DNA of 5,473 bases, taken from contig JAITCV010000100.1 of NCBI GenBank assembly GCA_031282905.1, forward strand, positions 1 through 5,473, written 5' to 3'. Below, piece after piece: positions 1-5,473 of the stretch. The DNA comes from Azoarcus sp. GTDB lineage: Bacteria > Pseudomonadota > Gammaproteobacteria > Burkholderiales > Rhodocyclaceae. Position 1 is the stretch's first letter. Every line of letters begins with the position of its first letter. Below the pieces are notes generated by a model. It had not been told where the DNA came from. It did no database searches and saw nothing but the letters and a program-made list of their open reading frames with translations. The position numbers and the translations under genes are program-made.

Positions 1-2
1 AA

Positions 3-31
3 TTGACAGGATAAAAAACATGTTTAAGAAT
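3..31 (+). promoter_or_regulatory. Putative sigma70 promoter of the fepA operon
   Basis: A perfect -35 hexamer TTGACA lies at 3-8. After a 17-base spacer comes AAGAAT at 26-31, which matches 4 of 6 bases of the -10 consensus. Another -10-like hexamer, AATAAT at 29-34, is closer to consensus but its 20-base spacing is poor. The predicted transcript start falls near 37-40, giving a leader of roughly 40 bases before the ATG at 80. The downstream half overlaps the Fur-box-like palindrome. The hexamers are seen directly; promoter activity is inferred. Confidence 0.5.
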
Positions 32-48
32 AATAAGGATTCTTATTA
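29..48 (+). promoter_or_regulatory. Fur box-like operator
   Basis: Positions 31-48 form a palindrome with 7-base arms, TAATAAG and CTTATTA, around a 4-base centre. Aligned to the classical 19-base Fur consensus (GATAATGATAATCATTATC), positions 29-47 match at 12 of 19 bases by eye. It is an A/T-rich island in otherwise GC-rich DNA, overlaps the -10 and start region of the predicted promoter, and lies about 30 bases upstream of a ferric siderophore receptor gene. Ferric-iron-loaded Fur bound here would block RNA polymerase. An operator for another regulator, such as an AraC-type siderophore sensor, cannot be excluded. Confidence 0.65.
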
Positions 49-79
49 AGTCCCTTCAACATTCCGGCAGGTACCGAAC

Positions 80-2434
80 ATGACAACACCCCCACAAACC
101 CCAACATGGAACGACGACGAACGTAGACACAACGACGGTTTCGCGCCGCATGTGGTTTCACGCGCCGGGCGGCGAACGTTTTTTTCCTTGTCTCCCAAGC
201 CGTTGTATTGCGCCGTGGTTTCGGCGCTGGCGCTTTGTGGGGCGACGGGTTCCGCGTGGGCGCAGGAGGGCGGGGAGACGACCTTGGGCGAGGTCAAGGT
301 GCTCGGTACCGCCGAAGAAGAACTGAAGCAGGCGCCGGGCGTATCGACGATCACCGCCAAAGACATCGAAGAACGTCCGCCCGCCAACGATCTGTCGGAA
401 ATCATCCGCACCATGCCCGGCGTCAATCTCACCGGCAACAGCGCCTCGGGCGCTTACGGCAACAATCGCCAGATCGACCTGCGTGGCATGGGGCCGGAGA
501 ACACGTTGATCATGATCGACGGCAAGCCGGTGAGTTCGCGCGATTCGGTGCGCATGGGCCGCAACGGCGAGCGCAATACGCGCGGCGACAGCAACTGGGT
601 GCCGGCGGACGCGGTCGAGCGCATCGAAGTGCTGCGTGGCCCGGCGGCGGCGCGCTATGGCTCGGGCGCGGCGGGCGGTGTGGTCAACATCATCACCAAG
701 CGCCCGGCAAAAACGCTCACGGGCTCGGTGTCGCTCTATGCCCTGCAACCAGAAGATTTCGACGAATCGCACACGCGGCGGCTGAGTTTCCACCTCGCGG
801 GGCCGATCTCCGAGGATGTGTCGTTTCGCCTGTATGGCAATCTGAATCGCACCAGTTCCGATTCGGTGGATGTCAACGCGCAGGCTTCGGGCGTGGATGC
901 CACCGATACGACGATTCCGCCCGCCGGGCGCGAAGGGGTGAAGAACCGTGATGTGAACGCGCTGTTGCGCTGGGACGTGACGAAAGGCCATGTGCTCGAA
1001 TTCGAGGGCGGTTTCAGCCGCCAGGGCAACATCTATGCGGGCGATCGCCTGATGGGAACCGGCAACGAGGCGATGTCTACGCTGGCCGACGATGGCGAGG
1101 AAACCAATACCTTGTACCGTCGCACCGGGGGTGTCACCTGGCGCGGCGATTACGGCGGCGGACGCACTTCGCGGGTGGCGCTGCATTACGAAGGCACGAC
1201 CAACTCGCGCTTGAACGAGGGCATGGCGGGCGGCAGCGAAGGCAGCATTTCGTCGGTGGATGCCGCGCGCTCGACTTCGAAGCTGGACAACTATCTGTTG
1301 AACGGTGAATACAACACGCCATTGAAGCTTGGCAGCCTGGATTCGGTGCTGACCGTGGGCGCGGAGTGGCGATACCAGAAACTCAAGGATCCGTATGCCG
1401 TGAGCGCGGGGCTGACCGGCTATGATCCCAATGGCAATGCCTACACGATTGCTCGCAACCAGGATCCGGAAAACGACGCCCGCATCGCCGCGATTTTCGC
1501 CGAAGACAACATCGAGGTCACGCCCCATTTCATCCTCACCCCCGGCGTGCGCTTCGACCACCACGACAAATTCGGCGGCAACTGGAGCCCGAGCCTGAAC
1601 GCCTCATATTTGTTGACCCCGGAATGGACGCTGAAAGGCGGCGTGGCGCGCGCGTTCAAGGCGCCCAACCTGTATCAATCCAGCGAAGCCTATATGTATA
1701 CCACGCGCGGCAACGGCTGCCCGGTCATCGACGGCAGCCGGATCAGCGGGCCATGCAACATCTTCGGCAACGAAGACCTCGATCCGGAAACCAGCATCAA
1801 CAAGGAAATCGGCATTGCCTACGCCGCGCGCGGCTGGGCGGGCGGGCTGACCTGGTTCCACAACGACTACGACAACAAGATCATCGCCGACATGGGCGGG
1901 GCGGATATTCCGCCGGTGGTCAACGGTTATCGCGCCTTCAAGTGGTTCAACGCGGGCAAGGCCGTGGTGAGCGGCGTCGAAGGTTATCTCAACATCCCGC
2001 TCGCCGGTCATGAAGGCCGCATCCTGCGGCTCAACAACAACCTGACCTGGATGGACAAGAACGAGGACAGGTCCACGCACCAACCGCTGTCGGTGATCCC
2101 GAAATACACCATCAACAGCATCCTCGAATGGCGGCCAAGCGAGGCGCTGTCATTCATGCTCACGGGAACGTTCTACGGCGAACAGAAACCGCGCACGATG
2201 AACATGGCCAGCAACACCGCGCAGACCGGCAACGCGCTGAAAAAGGTCAGCCCCTATGCCATCTGGGGCGTGAGCGTCGGCTATAGCTTCACCAAGGACG
2301 TCCGCCTGCGCGTGGGCATCGACAACCTGGCCGACAACCGCCTTTACCGCAAGGATTCCGGAACGGGGCAGGGCGCATCGACCTACAACGAGCCAGGCCG
2401 GGCGTTCTACGCCAACCTGGTCATCTCGTTCTGA
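80..2434 (+). CDS. fepA: TonB-dependent ferric catecholate (enterobactin-type) receptor, FepA/PfeA/BfeA family
   Basis: This 784-residue outer-membrane gated channel imports ferric catecholate siderophores into the periplasm using TonB-ExbBD energy. A signal peptide ends at AWA|Q (A61/Q62), and a TonB-box-like segment follows at about 69-76 (LGEVKVLG). The plug spans about 85-209 and carries FepA hallmarks: APGVSTIT, IIRTMPGVNLTGNS, DLRGMGPENT, IDGKPVSSR, ERIEVLRGPAAARYG and GGVVNIITK. The barrel runs from about 210 to the terminal Phe784, with RFDHH, ETSINKEIG, SPYAIWG and YNEPGR motifs. C547 and C559 sit where E. coli FepA has its extracellular-loop disulfide. There is no N-terminal signalling (STN) domain, so control by its own sigma/anti-sigma pair is unlikely. 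The ATG at 80 follows a weak AGG (69-71). It gives an unusually long n-region, so GTG at 152 is an alternative start. This is the first gene of the operon, behind a Fur-like box. The family is secure; the exact ligand is inferred. Confidence 0.95.
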   Translation: MTTPPQTPTWNDDERRHNDGFAPHVVSRAGRRTFFSLSPKPLYCAVVSALALCGATGSAWAQEGGETTLGEVKVLGTAEEELKQAPGVSTITAKDIEERPPANDLSEIIRTMPGVNLTGNSASGAYGNNRQIDLRGMGPENTLIMIDGKPVSSRDSVRMGRNGERNTRGDSNWVPADAVERIEVLRGPAAARYGSGAAGGVVNIITKRPAKTLTGSVSLYALQPEDFDESHTRRLSFHLAGPISEDVSFRLYGNLNRTSSDSVDVNAQASGVDATDTTIPPAGREGVKNRDVNALLRWDVTKGHVLEFEGGFSRQGNIYAGDRLMGTGNEAMSTLADDGEETNTLYRRTGGVTWRGDYGGGRTSRVALHYEGTTNSRLNEGMAGGSEGSISSVDAARSTSKLDNYLLNGEYNTPLKLGSLDSVLTVGAEWRYQKLKDPYAVSAGLTGYDPNGNAYTIARNQDPENDARIAAIFAEDNIEVTPHFILTPGVRFDHHDKFGGNWSPSLNASYLLTPEWTLKGGVARAFKAPNLYQSSEAYMYTTRGNGCPVIDGSRISGPCNIFGNEDLDPETSINKEIGIAYAARGWAGGLTWFHNDYDNKIIADMGGADIPPVVNGYRAFKWFNAGKAVVSGVEGYLNIPLAGHEGRILRLNNNLTWMDKNEDRSTHQPLSVIPKYTINSILEWRPSEALSFMLTGTFYGEQKPRTMNMASNTAQTGNALKKVSPYAIWGVSVGYSFTKDVRLRVGIDNLADNRLYRKDSGTGQGASTYNEPGRAFYANLVISF

Positions 2435-2444
2435 GCCTGAAACG

Positions 2445-2747
2445 ATGAAAACCTGGCTTGCTGTTGATCCGGCAGTCCGGCAGCGGATCGATGTCGGCGT
2501 GCGTACCGTGCTTGCCGTCCTCGGCGGTTACGGGCTGGCGCTGCTGGGCGCGGCGGCGCTCGCGGCAGGGCTGCCGTTCGACTTCCGCCCCGATGCCGTC
2601 TCGCTGGCGATCATGCTGGCTTTCGTGCTCCATCTGCTTGCCATCATCTGGGTTTTCGCCACCGCCACCGTGATACGCGCCGTGGTGGGGCTGGCGATTC
2701 CAGCGGCGTTTTTCGGCCTGTGGCTGCTGTCGATTCGATTCGGCTGA
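2445..2747 (+). CDS. DUF3649-type small inner-membrane protein of the iron-uptake operon
   Basis: This is a 100-residue protein of unknown biochemical function. A short polar N-terminus (1-19) precedes three predicted membrane helices at about 21-42, 52-74 and 77-97. The RTVLAVLGGYGLAL stretch in the first helix resembles the conserved start of the DUF3649 family, recognised from memory rather than by a search. DUF3649 proteins commonly sit between a TonB-dependent receptor and a PepSY-TM protein, as here. The ATG lies 10 bases after the fepA stop with no convincing Shine-Dalgarno, so translation may be coupled to fepA. The gene ends 13 bases before the PepSY-TM start. Histidine 63 is the only His and lies inside the second helix; whether it binds haem is unknown. 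It may be an accessory or assembly subunit of the neighbouring reductase. Confidence 0.8.
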   Translation: MKTWLAVDPAVRQRIDVGVRTVLAVLGGYGLALLGAAALAAGLPFDFRPDAVSLAIMLAFVLHLLAIIWVFATATVIRAVVGLAIPAAFFGLWLLSIRFG

Positions 2748-2749
2748 CC

Positions 2750-2778
2750 AGGGACAAACCATGAAAGGGCAAACCATG
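2750..2778 (+). promoter_or_regulatory. Tandem-duplicated ribosome binding site and start codon
   Basis: AGGGA (2750-2754) lies 6 bases before ATG 2761. A near copy, AAAGGG (2764-2769), lies 6 bases before a second in-frame ATG at 2776. The two blocks share GGG(A)CAAACCATG and are offset by 15 bases, keeping frame. Either ATG could start the PepSY-TM protein, giving 709 or 704 residues. The first was used because its Shine-Dalgarno is at least as good and it is the upstream one. Confidence 0.6.
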
Positions 2779-4890
2779 ACATTCGATCAACCGCGTCCCT
2801 TGCGCCAGTCCATGAGTTGGTTGCACACCTGGTCGGGATTGCTGCTGGGCTGGCTGCTGTTCGCCATTTTCGTGACCGGCACGCTTTCTTATTTTCGCAA
2901 CGAAATCACGTTCTGGATGCAGCCGGAATTGCATGGCGCCCAGCCCGTGGCGACGGACCAGATCGCTTTCCTCCGCGCCCTCGCCCTGCTCGGGCGCGAC
3001 GCCCCCGACGCCCAGCAGTGGTCGCTCACCCTGCCCACCCCGCGCAATCCGACGCTCGGGCTGAGCTGGCAAGCGGCGGAAAACCGCCCGCCTGCCGGCG
3101 ACGTGGCCCGCGAACGGCCAGATCAGAGCGGAATACGCGGTGAGGGTGAAGAAGGCGGACGGCGCGGCAACCGTGGGCAAGGCGGCGCGCCCTCGCCGGA
3201 TTCGGCGGCGGCAGAGCGTTCATCTTCTGACGGCGCGATCCGCGAACGGCCCAACCGGGAAGGAATGCGTGGTGAAGGCGAAGAAGGCGGACGACGCGGC
3301 AACCGTGGGCAAGGCGGCGCGCCCTCGCCAGATTCGGCGGCGACAGAGCGTTCATCTTCTGACGGCGCGATCCGCGAACGGCCCAACCGGGGAGGAATGC
3401 GTGGTGAAGGCGAAGAGGGCGGGCGACGCGGCGGCCTTCAACGCGAGCAAGGCGAGCCGGATTCGTTGGCGGCAATCGAAGACCGTCCGCCTGTCGGCGA
3501 CGCGGCGCGCGAACGCTCGAACAGTGGCGAAGCACGCGGCGCGCAACGTCAGCAAGGACAAGGCGGCGGGGGCGGCGGGCATCGCGGCCCCCGCCTCGTG
3601 CTCGACCCGGCAAGCGGCAGCACGCTCGAAGGTCGTCCCACGGCGGGCGGCAATTTCCTCTACCGTTTCCACTTTGAACTATATGGCATGGACCGTATCT
3701 GGGCGCGCTGGATCGTCGGCATCGCCACGATGTTCATGTTCGTGGCGCTGGTGAGCGGCGTCATCGTCCATCGGCGGATTTTCAAGGATTTCTTCACCTT
3801 CCGCCCCGGCAAGGGCAAACGTTCCTGGCTGGACGCGCACAACGCCAGCAGCGTGCTCTCGCTGCCTTTCCACCTCATCATCACCTTCTCCGGCCTGGTG
3901 CTGTTCGGCAACATGTTGGTTCCTTCCGCGCAGCAAAGCGCCTATCCGGAAGGGCTCGACGCCTATCGCGCGGAAGCGCGCCGCATGTTCGTCCCCTCCG
4001 ACATACCGAAGCCATCGGGTGAACGCGCGCCGCTGACCGATCTCGCCGCGCTCGTCGCGGTGGCCCAGAACACCTGGAACGGCGAGCGCGTGGGCAGCAT
4101 CACCATCACCCACCCCGGCGATCGCAACGCGGTCATCGAGATGCGCCAGATGAATTTCCCCGGCCTCACCGGCGGGCGCAACATCCCCACCCTGCGCTTC
4201 GACGGCGTGACGGGCGAAGCGCTCGCCACCCCGCCCATGCGCGAATCCAGTCTGGTGCAGGCGATCGGCAGCACGCTCAACTTGCTGCATCGCGGATTTT
4301 TCGCTACCCCGGTGCCGCGCTGGCTGTTGTTCCTCGCGGGCATCGGCGGTTCGCTGATGATCGCCAGCGGCCTGATCATGTGGTCGGTCTCCAGGGCCAG
4401 GAAATCGCCCGGACCTGTCCCTTGGGGACATCGCCTGGTAGAAGTCACGAACATCGCGGCCATCGCCGGTCTCATTGTCGCCATCGCCGTTCACTTCTGG
4501 GCCAATCGCCTGATTCCCGCCAATCTGGCCACACGCGCCGACTGGGAAATCTATGCATTTTTCATCGCATGGGCTATCATGCTCCTCCATGCCCTCCTGC
4601 GCCCGGGCAAGGCGGCGTGGGTCGAACAGCTCGCCTGCGCGGGGGCGCTTTTCGCGCTGCTGCCGGTCGTCAACGCAGCCACGGGCGGCCTTGCCTTGCC
4701 CGGCAGCATCGGGCGGGGACTTGGGTTACTGATCGGTTTCGACCTTTGCGCCCTGGTCAGCGGCGCGGGTCTGCTGTTTACCGCCTACAAAGTCCACAAC
4801 CACGTTCCACGCGCGCGTCTTGCCGCCGAAAAACCCCTTCCCGGCACGGAACCCGCGCTCCTGCCCGCAGCCATGGAGGAAGCCGCATGA
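2761..4890 (+). CDS. PepSY-associated TM protein, candidate ferrisiderophore reductase, with a repeat-expanded periplasmic domain
   Basis: This 709-residue inner-membrane protein is of the PepSY-TM family, which includes FoxB-type haem-containing ferrisiderophore reductases. TM1 is about 22-45 (WLHTWSGLLLGW...TG). A first periplasmic region follows (about 46-312), with PepSY-like parts at 67-104 and 278-310 (RLVLDPASG...YRFHFELYGM). TM2 is about 317-337 and TM3 about 364-385. A second periplasmic PepSY-like region spans about 424-487. Further helices lie at about 520-541, 563-581, 597-613, 620-638 and 652-677. Histidines near membrane segments, H22, H337, H360, H371, H510, H578 and H610, are candidate haem ligands. 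Family members normally go from the first PepSY half to the RLVLDP segment by a short linker. Here residues 106-277 are an R/G/E-rich tandem repeat array instead. The gene overlaps the next one by 4 bases. Reductase activity is inferred from family and context; a permease-like role is the alternative. Confidence 0.9.
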   Translation: MKGQTMTFDQPRPLRQSMSWLHTWSGLLLGWLLFAIFVTGTLSYFRNEITFWMQPELHGAQPVATDQIAFLRALALLGRDAPDAQQWSLTLPTPRNPTLGLSWQAAENRPPAGDVARERPDQSGIRGEGEEGGRRGNRGQGGAPSPDSAAAERSSSDGAIRERPNREGMRGEGEEGGRRGNRGQGGAPSPDSAATERSSSDGAIRERPNRGGMRGEGEEGGRRGGLQREQGEPDSLAAIEDRPPVGDAARERSNSGEARGAQRQQGQGGGGGGHRGPRLVLDPASGSTLEGRPTAGGNFLYRFHFELYGMDRIWARWIVGIATMFMFVALVSGVIVHRRIFKDFFTFRPGKGKRSWLDAHNASSVLSLPFHLIITFSGLVLFGNMLVPSAQQSAYPEGLDAYRAEARRMFVPSDIPKPSGERAPLTDLAALVAVAQNTWNGERVGSITITHPGDRNAVIEMRQMNFPGLTGGRNIPTLRFDGVTGEALATPPMRESSLVQAIGSTLNLLHRGFFATPVPRWLLFLAGIGGSLMIASGLIMWSVSRARKSPGPVPWGHRLVEVTNIAAIAGLIVAIAVHFWANRLIPANLATRADWEIYAFFIAWAIMLLHALLRPGKAAWVEQLACAGALFALLPVVNAATGGLALPGSIGRGLGLLIGFDLCALVSGAGLLFTAYKVHNHVPRARLAAEKPLPGTEPALLPAAMEEAA
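3076..3591 (+). repeat. In-frame tandem repeat array, 132-bp (44-codon) period
   Basis: Four units lie within the PepSY-TM gene, starting near 3076, 3208, 3340 and 3475. Taken from the motif GAACGGCC, copies at 3112-3243 and 3244-3375 differ at about 14 of 132 bases. A third copy from 3376 stays nearly identical for about 57 bases, then diverges. The outermost halves also match: 3079-3116 and 3478-3515 differ at only about 5 of 38 bases, offset by 399 bases (three units plus one codon). The encoded unit carries RGEGEEGGRRGNRGQGG and an R-E-R-P/S core, and the array ends in a run of six Gly (residues 268-273). The period is a multiple of three, so frame is kept. It looks intrinsically disordered and is predicted periplasmic. 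Confidence 0.9.
4875..4880 (+). promoter_or_regulatory. Strong Shine-Dalgarno deciding the DUF3325 start
   Basis: GGAGGA sits 6 bases before ATG 4887, inside the last codons of the PepSY-TM gene. Together with the ATGA overlap it fixes the start of the small downstream gene at 4887, although the frame is open much further upstream (to 4380). Confidence 0.8.
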
Positions 4891-5174
4891 ATCTTTTGTG
4901 TCTGGTACTGAGCTTTTGGGGTTTTGCCGCGATCAGCGCCGGCATGGAGCGGCACGCCAAGGATATTTTCGCCGCCGCCGGTTCCCTCCGCGCCCGTCGC
5001 TTGCGCCTGTTGGCGGGTTATATCCTGCTGGCGCTGGCCCTTCCCGCCGCCATCGCCGCGCACGGGCTGTCGATCGGCATCGCCGTCTGGTTCGGCATCC
5101 TCGCCCTAGCCTCCTCCGCGCTCGCGCTGGTGCTGGCGTATTGCCCGCGTATTTTGCGTTGGGCATTGCGCTGA
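4887..5174 (+). CDS. DUF3325-type small inner-membrane protein of the iron-uptake operon
   Basis: This 95-residue hydrophobic protein of unknown function has three predicted helices at about 2-19, 40-58 and 62-85. A basic, polar segment at 20-40 (MERHAKDIF...RARRLR) lies between the first two. The W-G-F-A...M-E-R-H pattern in and after helix 1 is what I recognise as the DUF3325 family; no search could be run. The start codon overlaps the PepSY-TM stop as ATGA, and a strong GGAGGA lies 6 bases upstream, so the two genes are translationally coupled and made in linked amounts. DUF3325 proteins recur as the last gene of receptor / DUF3649 / PepSY-TM clusters, which supports a shared complex or assembly role. 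His23, next to the membrane, and His59 are visible, but no function can be assigned to them. Confidence 0.82.
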   Translation: MNLLCLVLSFWGFAAISAGMERHAKDIFAAAGSLRARRLRLLAGYILLALALPAAIAAHGLSIGIAVWFGILALASSALALVLAYCPRILRWALR

Positions 5175-5175
5175 T

Positions 5176-5222
5176 CGTCATTGCGAGTCGCACAGGGACG
5201 AGGTATGACCTCGCCAATCCAG
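5176..5222. repeat. Dispersed palindromic (REP-like) element, probable fragment
   Basis: The segment opens with CGTCATTGCGAG (5176-5187) and closes with CTCGCCAATCCAG (5210-5222). The inner ends, ATTGCGAG and CTCGCCAAT, are inverted copies with one extra base. A second small palindrome, CGAGG-TATGA-CCTCG, lies at 5199-5213. The TCATTGCGAG...CAATCCAG layout resembles a dispersed intergenic repeat I recall from many proteobacterial genomes. It lies 1 base after the DUF3325 stop, a typical site for such elements. No T-run follows, so it is not an obvious intrinsic terminator, though it could protect the mRNA 3' end. Confidence 0.45.
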
Positions 5223-5322
5223 GAGCGGCGGTTCAATTTCTGGAACGGTAAATAGAAGCGGAAAGACCCCGTGTTCAGCCGAAGAATTCAAGCTGAATTG
5301 CTCGCCCGCAAATCGTGTCCGT

Positions 5323-5473
5323 TCAGGATGCGCTGGGGTGATTTTCCAGATATCCCAGCAATTTTTTCACTTTGTCCGCGACCACGATTTGACAATAAGG
5401 CTGTTCAGGATGAAGCGCGTAATAATCGTGGTGTTCGATTTCCGCGGGCCAGAAAGTCGCCGCTGGCGCTATT
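5323..5473 (-). CDS. msrA: Peptide methionine-S-sulfoxide reductase MsrA, C-terminal fragment (cut by window edge)
   Basis: The last 49 codons and TGA stop of a - strand gene are present; the 5' part, including the catalytic GCFW motif, lies beyond position 5473. The fragment begins IAPAATFWPAEIEHHDYY and contains HPEQPYCQIVVADKVKKLL. This matches the MsrA C-terminal pattern (E-I-x-P-x-x-x-F-W-P-A-E-x-x-H-x-x-Y...PEQPYC). MsrA repairs oxidised methionine (the S-sulfoxide) in proteins with thioredoxin as reductant, in the cytosol; the Cys in PYC is placed where many MsrAs have a resolving cysteine. Canonical members have AEDYHQ where this one has AEIEHH, keeping the key E and H. The gene converges on the iron operon. 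An oxidative-stress link to iron uptake is possible, but adjacency alone does not show it. Confidence 0.85.
   Translation of the reverse strand, partial: IAPAATFWPAEIEHHDYYALHPEQPYCQIVVADKVKKLLGYLENHPSAS
5332..5367 (+). terminator. Putative intrinsic terminator of the fepA operon, inside the msrA 3' end
   Basis: GCTGGGGTG (5332-5340) can pair with TATCCCAGC (5351-5359). This gives a 9-bp stem, six Watson-Crick pairs at the base then G-U, U-A and G-U, with a 10-base loop. AA and six T residues (5362-5367) follow directly. The polarity suits + strand transcripts, ending the operon about 190 bases after the DUF3325 stop. On the - strand no T-run follows the stem, so it should not stop msrA transcription. 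Confidence 0.5.

Noticed and set aside
46..438. - strand open frame reaching into the promoter region
   Set aside because: It overlaps the fepA signal and plug coding region, has low-complexity composition and shows no family resemblance.
158..1564. Long - strand open frame (468 codons) opposite fepA
   Set aside because: It is rich in Arg, His and Ala with no recognisable domain, and it mirrors the codon positions of a clear FepA homologue; it is a GC-rich shadow.
3112..3434. CRISPR-like array
   Set aside because: Repeats are directly adjacent, 132 bp long and in frame inside a gene, with no spacers; they are coding tandem repeats.
3026..3754. Overlapping open frames on both strands through the repeat array
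   Set aside because: The 132-bp period is a multiple of three, so every frame that is open in one unit stays open in all. Their products are Arg-rich low complexity; only the PepSY-TM frame continues into conserved domains on both sides.
4380..4886. Upstream extension of the DUF3325 reading frame
   Set aside because: It overlaps conserved PepSY-TM helices and encodes Arg/Pro-rich sequence. The strong GGAGGA and ATGA overlap place the real start at 4887.
5285..5299. Small hairpin AATTCA-AGC-TGAATT between the operon and msrA
   Set aside because: The stem is A/T-rich with a 3-base loop and no T-run on either strand, so it is not a convincing terminator for either gene.

Overview
The window looks like a GC-rich proteobacterial chromosome segment, most likely betaproteobacterial. 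That placement rests on GC-rich third codon positions, the gene families present and general resemblance; it is an inference, not a phylogenetic result. It holds one complete iron-uptake operon on the + strand and the 3' end of a convergent methionine sulfoxide reductase gene on the - strand.

Layout: positions 1-79 carry a sigma70-type promoter with an A/T-rich palindrome resembling a Fur box. Then come fepA (80-2434, ferric catecholate siderophore receptor of the outer membrane), a DUF3649-type small membrane protein (2445-2747), a large PepSY-TM inner-membrane protein (2761-4890) and a DUF3325-type small membrane protein (4887-5174). Gaps are 10 and 13 bases, followed by a 4-base overlap, so the four genes are almost certainly one transcript. 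Positions 5175-5322 are non-coding and hold a dispersed-repeat-like palindrome. A good candidate intrinsic terminator for the operon lies further on, at 5332-5367, inside the 3' coding end of the convergent msrA gene (5323-5473, cut by the window edge).

How the genes fit together (inference): under iron starvation Fur leaves the promoter, and FepA imports a ferric catecholate such as ferric enterobactin into the periplasm using TonB energy. The PepSY-TM protein belongs to the family that includes the FoxB-type ferrisiderophore reductases, so it may pass electrons through membrane haems to reduce and release the iron. The two small three-helix proteins on either side are uncharacterised but recur with such reductases and are plausible partners. 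No ABC transporter, periplasmic binding protein or siderophore esterase is seen here.

The most unusual feature is inside the PepSY-TM protein. Its first periplasmic domain carries an inserted array of about 170 residues, made of four 44-45-residue units rich in Gly, Arg and Glu, encoded by a 132-bp tandem repeat.
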